Assembly (NCBI GenBank): GCA_019787685.1
Contig: JAHNUO010000039.1
Location: 1-64,000 of the forward strand
Origin: Chiua virens
Lineage: Eukaryota > Basidiomycota > Agaricomycetes > Boletales > Boletaceae
Direction: 5' to 3'
DNA: 64,000 bases
The position numbers were made by a program, and so were the translations under genes. Of this stretch, positions 1 through 9,059 are shown piece after piece (position 1 is the first letter of the stretch; each line of letters opens with the position of its first letter). The notes under the pieces are model-generated. The model saw only the letters and a list, made by a program, of their open reading frames with translations. It had not been told where the DNA came from and searched no databases.

Positions 1-216
1 ATATACCACCCGGTCAAGAAAGGTTCTCTTTGTATGGTTATCAAACCAAAAGAAGGTGGTGGTGGTGAACAAATTGGATCGGTTTTGACAGTGACACGAA
101 TCTTCAAAAAAGACAGGGTCGTCATCGAAAAGCTTGACCATACACCCGCTGTTGAGGCGTGCTTACCGATGGGAAGGATTATTGCAGTTGAAGGACCAGG
201 TAGTCGCCAAGAGTAA
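1..216 (+). CDS. 3' end of an unidentified gene (partial)
   Basis: The frame is open from the first base of the window to a TAA at 214-216, so this is the C-terminal end of a gene that begins to the left. The visible 71 residues are basic and glycine-rich in one place (GGGGEQ around residue 20). They do not match a family I recognise. It faces the minus-strand gene that ends at 258, leaving about 40 bases between two convergent stop codons. It could equally be a transposon-derived fragment. No promoter is visible. Confidence 0.35.
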   Translation: MYHPVKKGSLCMVIKPKEGGGGEQIGSVLTVTRIFKKDRVVIEKLDHTPAVEACLPMGRIIAVEGPGSRQE

Positions 217-257
217 TGTAATGTTAAGTTTCTCATTGATAATATTACATTTACCAC

Positions 258-986
258 TCAGCCACCTCGCCCAGAGCTGTTCTTCAGATACATTTTAAGA
301 AAATCAATTACAACCCAGTTACCATCGTACTCCAGCAATTGTGGGTATCGTTCTTTCGCCTGTTGCTGAAAAATTAGAAGAGAAGATTTTCTTAGCAAGT
401 AAAATATAACCTTATTGAAGACCACTTGAAGATTTTCGCGTTGTTGTCTGCTCCATGGCTTTCGAGTCATGAGATATTCTTGAGTGAGATGAACAATGAA
501 AGTCTGATGCAGTTTGAGAAAAAATGACAAGAGAATAGCGACAATACTAACCCAAACTTCTTCGTACTCAGTGGGTTGCCATCCCAGCTTCTCTTGTAGG
601 TTATAACCGCCCCGATTAATCCTTGAAACCTCCCCCCGAGGCTTGGGTATCAAAACCTTGCGGGGAGCGGCTGCGACAGCGTCTGGTTTGTGTGGATGTA
701 TGACATTCTCTCCGCCAGAAGGTTCTTCGCGACGGAATACTTTGTGCTGGGTAAGAGGGGGTGGAGTAACAGCGCGTTCCGGGGGAAACACCAAATGTCG
801 TGTGAGGGGAGGAAAGTATCGATGAAACGACCAGTGAATTACAACTTTGGGCATCATGGGATAGCTCACCTGGACAGTGGACGCTTCGTCTTTATGAGAA
901 GCGAGTGATTGCAGTGCACAATAGCGTTGAGGGGATGACTGACCGAACCAAGAGAGAGAGCTCGAAGACAATACGCTCCAGGCCAA
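258..986 (-). CDS. Uncharacterised agaricomycete protein
   Basis: One frame is open for 242 codons from an ATG at 986. The N-terminus is weakly hydrophobic, and the middle (about residues 100-145) is basic and proline-rich. The C-terminal block has a run like NRGGYNLQEKLGW followed near the end by ERYPQLLEYDGNW. That pairing recalls a small, function-unknown protein family common in mushroom genomes, but this is recognition from memory. The section between the two blocks is A/T-rich and hydrophobic. It holds plausible splice signals (a GTTAGT donor near 551 and a TTTTTCAG acceptor near 366), so one or two introns are likely and the true protein is probably shorter. My simple intron choices did not keep frame, so the exon model is left open. 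Confidence 0.45.
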   Translation of the reverse strand: MAWSVLSSSSLSWFGQSSPQRYCALQSLASHKDEASTVQVSYPMMPKVVIHWSFHRYFPPLTRHLVFPPERAVTPPPLTQHKVFRREEPSGGENVIHPHKPDAVAAAPRKVLIPKPRGEVSRINRGGYNLQEKLGWQPTEYEEVWVSIVAILLSFFLKLHQTFIVHLTQEYLMTRKPWSRQQRENLQVVFNKVIFYLLRKSSLLIFQQQAKERYPQLLEYDGNWVVIDFLKMYLKNSSGRGG

Positions 987-1425
987 TATGAGGGTGACGT
1001 ACTGAAATCGGGTTATGACTGGCGAGGGCTGAAGCCACGTGATCGTCTGAGTGTCAATCGCTGTACACTACTTTAATCCCCAGACTTTACCGTTTTTGTC
1101 TTTCTTCTTTTACTCCTCAAGCCACCAGGAACACCCAGTAACCGGTCACTATGCCACTACGCTAGTAATTGTGATGTAGTAGAGACAGTCTAAGATTGTA
1201 CAAAAAAGAAGTAAACAAAAACTGCCCGAGTTCAGACAAAAGACAATTCCGAGCAGAGCGAATGCTCCGGTCGTCTGTGGCAATTGTGCCTCGGTAACCA
1301 TGGGATATGGGTCGAGACCCTTAAGGCTCAAACAATACAAAGAATCATTTTTGGACAAGGACGGGTGACCTCACATATATCTCACTGACCGGTAAGCGTC
1401 AATCTCAAGCCTGATTTCTTACCTC
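987..1425. other. Intergenic, no gene seen
   Basis: Short open frames occur on both strands, but none has recognisable content or splice structure. It separates the minus-strand gene at 258-986 from the gene remnant at 1426-1621. Confidence 0.4.
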
Positions 1426-1621
1426 CTACTCATCTTCCGGTTTGCAGTACATGTCATCCAATGCTCCAGAGACCAGTTCTTCCATTTCCTCCGCACTCAA
1501 GATCCTCGGGTCGATTTCACAATCTGTGAGTTCTACCTGCTCAATATGTACGGTTGGGTGATGCTCATATGTCTTCAGACAGGGGAATTTGCGAGGCACA
1601 GTGTGCATCAGTTCAGCGCGC
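1426..1621 (-). pseudogene. Gene remnant cut by a family-A LTR
   Basis: A minus-strand frame of about 65 codons ends at TGA 1426-1428. It is rich in Glu, Leu and His (for example HIEQVELTDCEIDPR) and acidic towards the end. It runs straight into the LTR at 1622. On the far side of that LTR (2229 onward) the minus strand can continue in frame if one copy of the 4-base target duplication is kept. So the LTR probably landed inside this reading frame. The product is not recognised. Confidence 0.4.
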
Positions 1622-2228
1622 TGTAGGGAATAGGTATTCCCTGTGCTCGCATAGCATGTTTCCACACCCCATCGTCACCCAATCCCGATCCTGATCTGTC
1701 TGCTTGTGCGAACTCATCCGGATTGCTGTATCTGTGCCCGTTTTGCCTCAGACTCTTTTATTTTATTTTCAATGCTCCTTATTCATACTTAGCATTGGCT
1801 AGACCACGTCACACAGCCCTTGCAGGGACATTCGGGTGCCTCTCGAACTTTATACCGTATGAAAACCTTCTTTTTTTATTATTATCCTTACTTAGGACAA
1901 GTCTGAGGGTATTCCCGAGGACTATAAATTTGACAAAATACAGTAGCTTTTGCCCGTGTGCATCTGCCTCACATCGTTTTCGGTCGACGTTCGTTTTCTC
2001 TCACTCTCCTCGTATTTTCTCGATCCAGATCGGACTGCTGTGTCTGCCTTTCTATCCGTTTTAATCCGGATTTGCCCCGGACTCATCTCGGACTACTCAA
2101 AAACCATTATTCGTCGTTCACCAACTCAGTGTTGTCCCTGGGTCGAACGGAATTGCATTCCTTCACCCTCTTTCTATTTCTTTCAATCCCCCTGAGTATT
2201 GCACTACAGCCGGGATTTATTACCTTCA
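1622..2228 (+). mobile_element. Solo LTR, family A (copy 1)
   Basis: The 607-base unit starts TGTAGGGAATAGG and ends ATTACCTTCA, the same termini as the copies at 30084-30696, 33115-33729 and 38273-38887. The flanks are GCGC on the left and GCGT on the right, a 4-base target duplication with one C/T difference. No gag or pol adjoins it, so it is a solo LTR left by recombination. It lacks a short stretch present in the other copies next to the TATAAAT region (near 1932), which explains its smaller size. Several short open frames inside it are simply LTR sequence. Confidence 0.85.
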
Positions 2229-3556
2229 GCGTCCATCAACTTTGAACCCTCAGCAGGCTCATGCTCTCTTCAAACCATGCTCTCTTCAATTGGATCATCC
2301 CATGGAATTGGTAATGTGCTGAAACAAGCATGCATCCAGTGCATGCATGATGTGTTCATAACAGAATATGTACCAGCTGTTTGCAACTGCTCTGAATCCA
2401 GGTGGAAGCAAGTACGTCTGCCATTCATTTAAACCGTTCAAAATATGAATGAGGGTTTACAGGGCTCAACATGGACATGAGCATTGCTGCCGACTGTGCA
2501 ACGACCACTTGTTCTCCTTTTTGATTCCCAGATCCGTTGACACAGTCTACTCCAATGCTTTTACCATGTTATCGACTTCCTGCTATTGATGACGACTCCC
2601 TGTGCTCTGACCCAGTGCAACTCTCATCTGTCGATTGCTCATTCATCAGTCAATTTTCCACCAGTCCAAATATGTCTTCCTCATTGGTCAACCTCTCCAT
2701 GCAGTCTGATTATCAGGAACCGTCATTTATACTGACCTCTCCTCAAAATGTCACCATCAGGGAGCATCGCTGTCGAGAGCAGACACCCATCTCGCCAACT
2801 ATCGGGCTGCTCGCAGATGATATTTCATTGTCTTGCTCAGGTCGTATGTCAGGGCCCATGAAACAAGTTGGTAAATTTACTATGCCCCTACCCAATCTCA
2901 GCAAGGATGAAAACAGCCCATCGTCCCCAATATCGATTAGCTCAGGATCTAGCCCAGGAACTCCTATGCTTTCTACAATCACCTCCCAATCCCCAACTGA
3001 ACTGAAAGCATGATGCTTCCCACCCAAAGCTCCACCCTTCATTCTGGCCAAAAAGGGTACCACTAAGACACAGCCTTCAGTGTCTCGTGTAGATCCAGCC
3101 ACAGCAGCTAACAATATGTCCAAGTCTCCATCGCGGCCCCAACTTGAGTCGCCACGCTACCCTGGACTGGCACCACCCTTCATTCTTGCAAAGAAGCCCC
3201 AATCACCACACTACCCTGGCCTAGCACCACCCTTCATTCTCGCAAAGAAACAACCAACAGTGGTGCATGCTATTCCTCCCACCCACTCTGGCTCGATGAA
3301 ACCTTCAAGTTCACATGCAGCCAAGAGAAAGCCAATCAATGTGGTTACCATGGATGAGGTTGAGGCTGCTCGGGTGCGATCTTTGCATATCAAAAAAAAA
3401 ATACTCAATGATTCTGAGCAGTCCAATGACCTTGACCACTCCATTTCCCATCCAAGAACACCCACCAGCCCGCATAAATTGGTACCGTGTGCCCAGAAAC
3501 ATGGCACCTCTGACTCATGTGTTGGTGCCCATCAGGCAGGCAATTTACAGCTCTAG
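2229..3556 (+). pseudogene. Repeat-containing Ser/Pro-rich reading frame with one internal TGA
   Basis: From about 2537 to 3556 one frame is open except for a single TGA at 3011-3013. The encoded protein is Ser/Pro/Thr-rich and probably disordered. A motif ending APPFILAKK occurs three times, at about 3030, 3170 and 3230; the last two sit in nearly identical 48-base tandem units containing YPGLAPPFILAKK. The TGA lies between LKA and CFPPK and could be a CGA codon that decayed, or lie in an unrecognised intron. A downstream stretch (3565-3720) can still be read as protein (HFYLMAMDPFIA), suggesting more exons. No function is recognised. The 5' side abuts the family-A solo LTR. Confidence 0.4.
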
Positions 3557-3729
3557 ACCTGCTTGCGCCATGAGGAAAATGGTGTTGCCATCATGAATCA
3601 TTTTTACCTCATGGCAATGGATCCATTCATCGCCACCCAGAATCACCCCAAAGACGCTGGTTCCAATTGGATCATGGCTCAAATCACAAAATTACTTGAC
3701 AGCTGTCTAGTACGTAAGTATTGAACAAA

Positions 3730-4058
3730 TCAATAGAATCTGGACACAATGTTAATCATGATATTATGCACTGTGTTCATGCAGACAGCTGTGAGTTCAC
3801 TTTAAATCAGTGTGTGCAGCAACAGCTCAAAGCATATTGGCTGTAGCTGAGCCAATCTTCCATTTACCACTGATCACCTTCTGGTTGTGCACCAGAAGAC
3901 TGAACCAAGACACCTGAGAGAGACTTTGAGTGCATTGGCAGTATAAACACAATGTGTGATTTGCCACATTTTGACAAGTATGTCAAAATGCAGTAAATCG
4001 TTTGTCAAGAAATGGGAAATCAAAACACTCACCTCTGTCAATGCCTTAGGTGCACATC
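3730..4058. other. A/T-rich spacer, no gene seen
   Basis: Low-complexity A/T-rich sequence with only short open frames. Nothing in it could be assigned. Confidence 0.3.
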
Positions 4059-4122
4059 TCAATTGCAGAGACAAGGTTTCCACACTGACACTGACATAAA
4101 TGGCAAATACAATTGCATGACC

Positions 4123-4219
4123 AGTAGCAAACGGTCATGAATTGGGGCTGTGAAACCGCATGGCCTTGACACCAAATATTCATCCACTCCTTGTCTTATG
4201 TAAACAAAACAATCATTGG
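4123..4219. repeat. 97-base dispersed repeat (copy 1 of 2)
   Basis: This block matches 28821-28917 in the same orientation with about 7 substitutions and no gaps. On the minus strand both can be read as a peptide containing GFTAPIHDRLLLV, so it may be a fragment of a coding or transposon-derived sequence. It is one of the few repeats in the window not tied to an LTR. Its parent element is unknown. Confidence 0.6.
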
Positions 4220-4665
4220 GATAATGAAACTTAACACTATCTCCATAATGACCATATAAGACCGAGAAGACAACCAAGAGGAGTTCTTCCGGTACCACTA
4301 GAATCATGTGTTCAGCCTTATCGAAGTATCGATGTCCCACTATCCAGTGACCAATACCATTCGCGCGCATTCTCGGTGTAGAACAGTACAGTAGATATGG
4401 GAGATAGATAGATACACTAAAATGATGTACCCATTCTTCTCGGTTTTCCGATCCTTCTCTACCCTCATGTTTGGCTCCGACATAATTCACATGAGATATA
4501 ATCCTGATCATCAAGACTTGAAAGCAAAAGGTCCGATATATCCGTGTGTATCTGAATAAACTCCCTTACCAGATGGTGGTGGCAAGAGACGAAACGATAA
4601 CTAGTGATCGCAGCGATTGCAGGCTAATTCATCTTTTTCTCGCCGCTGCATCGTTAATGGGTACG

Positions 4666-5219
4666 TGTCATATACCGCTCCGTTCTCCGTTCCTCCGAAT
4701 ATAACTCCGTTTCTCTTAGACGATAACTCCGGGTCGATCTCCCTCAGGACGCAACTCCGCGACCCCGGACCTCCGTTACGTATATATGTTTCCTCTTTTA
4801 TATTAGTACATAACCTGTGTCTCGCTTATGAGCACAGCTCCGGCTTTCTCAGTACCCGACTTACCTCCGGCTATGTAGTTTCCCAATCTTCCGTCTTACT
4901 CAGTTCTTACCAACTCCGTTACTAATCTCCATTCCACTCCGAGTATATAAACTGTAGTACCCCGACTGTGTACCCTTAGTCTGAATATTAGTTTATTGTA
5001 CGACTCACTCCGAACACTCCGTAAGACCTTGACGGTCTTTACTCCGCTCGACTCCACTTTATGTGTTGAGTCATATATCTACCTCCGTCCTCCGCACGTC
5101 CGAAATATAGGGACAGACTGTGACAAGGGCGCACCACATACGGTGAAGCCAAGTCCCGTCCGACGTTACAACTCCGGAGATCCGGAGTTGGCTACCTCCG
5201 AGTCACACGGTCTCTAACA
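4666..5219 (+). repeat. 5' LTR of family B
   Basis: 554 bases, TG...CA. It contains a TATATAAA box at 4944-4951 and 18 occurrences of CTCCG by my count. Relative to the 3' LTR it has A where the 3' copy has G within CpG at two places, and keeps CpG at the two places the 3' copy lost. Confidence 0.93.
4944..4988 (+). promoter_or_regulatory. LTR promoter and predicted transcript start, family B
   Basis: TATATAAA lies at 4944-4951. Thirty-four bases downstream, 4978-4988 reads AGTCTGAATAT. This is the exact reverse complement of 5222-5232 just after the LTR. That geometry is expected if transcription starts at 4978 and the RNA 5' end primes reverse transcription by folding back, as in Tf1. The start site is predicted, not measured. 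Confidence 0.65.
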
Positions 5220-5221
5220 GT

Positions 5222-5232
5222 ATATTCAGACT
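5222..5232 (+). other. Self-priming primer-binding site, family B
   Basis: ATATTCAGACT, 2 bases after the 5' LTR, is an 11-base perfect complement of the predicted RNA 5' end at 4978-4988. No tRNA-type TGG start is present here. Confidence 0.6.
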
Positions 5233-5261
5233 GCTTCTTGTCATCAGTCACCTCACGACCT

Positions 5262-6506
5262 ATGTCCTCTCACACCCGCCCTCAGACCAGTACTACTGGT
5301 ATCTCTACCTTGAACCTATCTGACACTACCCGCATCCAATCCCTCAGAAACCTCCTCAGTCGCCGACGAACTCCTGAAGTCATCGAAGATTTCCGAGGTT
5401 TCTCCACTCGACTTATCGCATCCTCTGCCTCTCGAGCACCCGTATTCCTGGGTGCACGAACTCCGTCTTCCCGTAATCAATCTCCGAGTATTCCGGGCTC
5501 CTCCAGGGGACATCCCTCTGATGAACCCAACTCCGGAGATGACTTCTCTGACCCCGAAACCGAACTTGCCTCTGATGATACCTATGGGCGATTGACAAAT
5601 GCAATACAAAGTCTCACTCGCGCCTCTCGTCACCCCTCCTCTAGCTCCTCCCCTCGCACTAAAGTCAGAGAACCTGATCAGTTTGATGGGACAAGCCCCC
5701 GCAAACTCCGAATCTTTCTCGTTCAATGCGAGTTGAACTTCCAGGACCGTCCCAAGGCTTTCCGCTCAGACCGTGCCAAAGTCACATTTGCACTGTCTTA
5801 TCTGAAAGGAATTGCCCTTGAATGGTTTGAACCCGACCTCCTCAAATCTGACCCCTCCGTCTCCCTTCCCCTCTGGAAAGATCACTACACCGACTTCATT
5901 CTGGAACTCCAGACGAACTTTGGTCCGCACAATCCGGTCGGAGACGCGGAGTACGAACTCCGAGATCTGTCCATGAGTGATGGACAAAGGATCAACAAAT
6001 ATGTAGTTGAGTTTAACCGCTTAGCTGCTCAAGTCCATGGTTATGGAGAAGGTGCTCTCTGTACCCATTTCTACAATGGTCTGCCAAACCGCATCAAAGA
6101 CGAAATCTCTCGCGTAGGCAAACCCCCAAGGCTCTCTGAAATGCATTACATGGCGCAAGCTATCGATGCTCGCCATTGGGAGCGCAACTCCGAGATTAAT
6201 CGCGCCTCCGCGCAATCCTCCAGAAACTCCGCATCCGCATCACCTCCTATCTCCGAATCCGACCAAGAATATGACTCCGACGACTCCGTCGAGTCTACCT
6301 CCGCACCCCAAGAACCTGAATCACCACTCGGTGAAGACGGTAAACTCACCTCCGTCGAACGTCAGAGACGTTTCGACCTCTTCTTATGTATGTTCTGTGG
6401 CCTCCCAGGACATAAGGCTAAGGACTGCCCCAAGTCCACTTCTCGCTCTGCGAAGCCCCGTGCTACGCGAGCAACTCCGGTATCCTCCTCCGAGGACACC
6501 GACTAA
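5262..6506 (+). CDS. Gag of family-B element
   Basis: ATG at 5262 opens a frame of 414 codons. The only upstream ATG in the predicted leader is a two-codon frame (ATG TGT TGA at 5061). The N-terminal third is Ser/Arg/Thr-rich. A Retrotrans_gag-like core follows (about residues 140-270) containing LRIFLVQCELNF, FALSYLKGIALEWF and LRDLSMSDGQRINKYV. Next comes an acidic Ser-rich linker, then a CCHC zinc knuckle (CMFCGLPGHKAKDC) about 35 residues from the end. Such proteins form the virus-like particle and package element RNA. The frame is intact. No protease or polymerase frame follows, so particles would need enzymes in trans. Confidence 0.9.
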   Translation: MSSHTRPQTSTTGISTLNLSDTTRIQSLRNLLSRRRTPEVIEDFRGFSTRLIASSASRAPVFLGARTPSSRNQSPSIPGSSRGHPSDEPNSGDDFSDPETELASDDTYGRLTNAIQSLTRASRHPSSSSSPRTKVREPDQFDGTSPRKLRIFLVQCELNFQDRPKAFRSDRAKVTFALSYLKGIALEWFEPDLLKSDPSVSLPLWKDHYTDFILELQTNFGPHNPVGDAEYELRDLSMSDGQRINKYVVEFNRLAAQVHGYGEGALCTHFYNGLPNRIKDEISRVGKPPRLSEMHYMAQAIDARHWERNSEINRASAQSSRNSASASPPISESDQEYDSDDSVESTSAPQEPESPLGEDGKLTSVERQRRFDLFLCMFCGLPGHKAKDCPKSTSRSAKPRATRATPVSSSEDTD

Positions 6507-7317
6507 GCCTCCGACCCCCGACTCCATGTATTCTGAAGGAGCATTACCTTCTACTGCACAATAAGGAGTATATTCAGAACCAACGCATCCAGTCTTTTCA
6601 ACACTCTGGACCTCATGAACTTCAGTTTATGTCGTCACCTCCCTTCTTCTTTTCACCCCGAGAGAGTTCGAGGACATGATTCTTCACCTCGATACTCCCT
6701 ACCCCTCCACTCCCCAGAACTCCGTTTACCCCGAGCCTCAACTCCGTTTACCCCGAGCCTCAACTCCGTTTACCCCGACTCTCATCCCCGACCTCCTCAT
6801 AACTCCTCCGACCTTACCCTATGATCACTCCGACCGCACTCCGTGCACCTCCGTTGGGTCCCCCTGTTCTCTTGATTCTTGGATACCACTGATCCGCTCG
6901 CTAACACTCCGTTGAGTGACAAGTTATGGACAGTAACTTTTTCTGTTCACCTGAACATGGACGCCAACACACATGAGCTCGACTCTGCGCCTTTGGGTGT
7001 TCCCTCTGGCAACTCCGGCTACTACTCCGATCCTCTAGGTTACTCCGGTCATCCCTCCTCCTCGCTCGACATCGAAAACTCCATGGAACCTCAGCGACGT
7101 ATACCGTTCTTTCCTGGATTACTTTGAAAGGCACTCACATCCCTCCTCCTTCGTACCCCGAACTCCCTCCGTCCACCTCCGCTGCTAGACGCTGGGACGT
7201 CTAGCCTAAGAGGGGGATATGGACCTCCCGTTCCCCACACTTCCATCTCCGCTCACTCCGTTTTCCTCCGAGAATCGTATCTTGTTGCTTTTTGCAACTT
7301 CATAAGTACATTCTATC
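6507..7317 (+). other. Non-coding interior of family B, CTCCG-rich
   Basis: No pol-like reading frame is present in any of the six frames. Between about 6718 and 6781 a 22-base unit (AACTCCGTTTACCCCGAGCC plus TC) is repeated about three times. A polypurine-tract-like run lies at 7208-7219, a near copy of the true PPT before the 3' LTR. Confidence 0.6.
7208..7219 (+). other. Internal second polypurine tract
   Basis: CCTAAGAGGGGGATA here closely resembles CCTAAAAGGGGGATA just before the 3' LTR (8438-8452). It may be the ancestral PPT position, with the antisense gene module placed between the two copies. Confidence 0.45.
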
Positions 7318-8264
7318 CTACTCTACTTCTCCCTCCGCATCCGCCGAGTCACCCATCTCCACCTCCGTGCCCATCTCCGCGAGCTCCTTTTCGCCCACCT
7401 CCACATCAACATCCTCATCATCCGACTCCTCCGACTTCGCTCCGTACACCTCCTCCACCTTCAGCTCCACGAGCCTCGATAACAGAGCGTTCTGGTAATC
7501 CAGACGCCTGTTTTGCGACCTCATCGCCGCTTGGAGATCCCTTACGGCCTCCGTCATCTGCTTCGCAACTCCCGCCCACGACTCCGCCGCCTGCACGAAC
7601 GTCTCCGGAAGAGACGAGACTTGAGCCCCGCTCGGACCAGCGGACGACGACTCGGTCCTCGCCTTCTTCTTCGACTTCGGCACCTCCTCCGATTCCTCCA
7701 CCCGTTTCCTCCGGCGCACCCTCTTCTCCGTCACCTCCTCTCCGGGCCTCTCGCACTTCACCTTGGCGTCTCGACAAGGCTCGCAAGCCGTCGACTTCCT
7801 CCCCGCGCCCAGTACGCACTCCAGACCTCAGTCCTCGCACCTAGTGCATGCCTCCCACTCCGACCCTCGCGCCTTCTCCTTCTCCTTGCCCTTCTCCTTG
7901 GGAGCACTCTGCTCCGCACGGACCTCCTCGGCCTAGTAACTCCGTCAGCTCCGGAAGCCAGACGTTGTGAACCACTCACCCTTTTCTTGGCCTCCTCGAC
8001 CTCTCGCGCCTCGCGCTCCTCCGCTTTCCTCCGCTCCTCCGCAGCCCTCCTCGCTTTCTCTGCCTCCTCTGCCTCGCGCCTCGCCTCTTCAGCCTTGCGC
8101 GCCTCCTCAGCTTCCTCCGCCTTCCTCCGTTCCTCCACTTCTCTCCGAACCTTCATCCATCGTCGCCGCTCCGTCGCCTTCGTGTCGAACAGCTCGTCGC
8201 TGTCATCGTCACACTCCTTGAGACGCGCGTCGTCCCACTCCTTGATGCTGCTGATATCGGACAT
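7318..8264 (-). pseudogene. Antisense gene carried by family-B element (zinc-cluster-like, coiled-coil)
   Basis: ATG at 8264 opens a minus-strand frame beginning MSDISSIKEWDDARLKECD. A long Glu/Lys/Arg/Ala-rich helix follows (about residues 40-100), typical of a coiled coil. Near 7970-7930 the frame shifts. In the corrected frame a cysteine block appears at about 7830-7755: ACTRCED, a TGA, GLECVLG, then ACEPCRDAKVKCERP, giving CX2CX6C twice as in Zn2Cys6 fungal DNA-binding domains. After it come a basic Lys/Arg stretch with SKKKART, a predicted helix and an acidic tail ending at 7318. A CTTATATA (TATATAAG on this strand) sits 44 bases upstream at 8308-8315. Similar proteins are common in mushroom genomes as far as I recall. 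This copy is broken by one stop and at least one frameshift. The zinc-cluster assignment rests on cysteine spacing only. Confidence 0.65.
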
Positions 8265-8307
8265 GGTAGGAATTAATGGTTAAGGAATGAAACAGCCATC
8301 CGCCGGA

Positions 8308-8315
8308 CTTATATA
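8308..8315 (-). promoter_or_regulatory. TATA box of the antisense gene
   Basis: TATATAAG on the minus strand, 44 bases upstream of the ATG at 8264. It implies the antisense gene has its own promoter inside the element, independent of the LTR. Confidence 0.5.
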
Positions 8316-8440
8316 CAGAGCACGTCACCCACACTCCGAATTCAAACTCCGCACATCCGTCACCTCCACTCGCGCTTTGTTCGCGCTTTGACTCCGCTTG
8401 ACTATTGTTCCTCGCTAAAGGCCTTCAAGGGTTCAGGCCT

Positions 8441-8450
8441 AAAAGGGGGA
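8441..8450 (+). other. Polypurine tract, family B
   Basis: AAAAGGGGGA followed by TAC directly precedes the TG of the 3' LTR at 8454. This is the standard primer site for plus-strand DNA synthesis. Confidence 0.8.
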
Positions 8451-8453
8451 TAC

Positions 8454-9007
8454 TGTCATATACCGCTCCGTTCTCTGTTCCTCCGAATATAACTCCGTTT
8501 CTCTTAGACGATAACTCCAGGTCGATCTCCCTCAGGACGCAACTCCGCGACCCCGGACCTCCGTTACGTATATATGTTTCCTCTTTTATATTAGTACATA
8601 ACCTGTGTCTCGCTTATGAGCACAGCTCCGGCTTTCTCAGTACCCGACTTACCTCCGGCTATGTAGTTTCCCGATCTTCCGTCTTACTCAGTTCTTACCA
8701 ACTCCGTTACTAATCTCCATTCCACTCCGAGTATATAAACTGTAGTACCCCGACTGTGTACCCTTAGTCTGAATATTAGTTTATTGTACGACTCACTCCG
8801 AACACTCCGTAAGACCTTGACGGTCTTTACTCCGCTCGACTCCACTTTATGTGTTGAGTCATATATCTACCTCCGTCCTCCGCACGTCCGAAATATAGGG
8901 ACAGACTGTGACAAGGGCGCACCACATACGGTGAAGCCAAGTCCCGTCCGACGTTACAACTCCGGAGATCCGGAGTTGGCTACCTCCGAGTCGCACGGTC
9001 TCTAACA
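8454..9007 (+). repeat. 3' LTR of family B
   Basis: 554 bases, TG...CA, four CpG-type transitions from the 5' copy. Followed by the target duplication GTACG at 9008-9012. Confidence 0.93.
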
Positions 9008-9059
9008 GTACGTGCGCTTGTGGACAGGATGAGGTGTCTACATCTGCTCCTCTTTGAGT

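Larger units (their letters stand above)
4666..9007 (+). mobile_element. Complete family-B LTR retrotransposon, pol-less
   Basis: Two 554-base LTRs (4666-5219 and 8454-9007) bound a 3234-base interior. The outer flanks are a perfect 5-base duplication, GTACG at 4661-4665 and 9008-9012. The LTRs begin TGTCATATACCGC and end TCTCTAACA, and differ at only 4 positions, each a CpG in one copy and TpG or CpA in the other. The interior carries a sense gag frame, no reverse transcriptase or integrase, and an antisense gene. It is therefore non-autonomous and must use enzymes from another element. A related solo LTR lies at 35744-36297. Gag with a CCHC knuckle plus self-priming signals suggest a Ty3/gypsy relative; without pol this remains inference. 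Confidence 0.93.

Noticed and set aside
1723..2245. Open frames rich in Leu/Phe/Ser recurring near 30.2, 33.3 and 38.4 kb
   Set aside because: They are LTR sequence of family A; recurrence reflects the repeat, not a conserved gene.
7513..8283. 256-codon plus-strand frame, Arg/Leu/Ser-rich
   Set aside because: It is the shadow of the Glu/Lys/Arg-rich antisense gene on the other strand.
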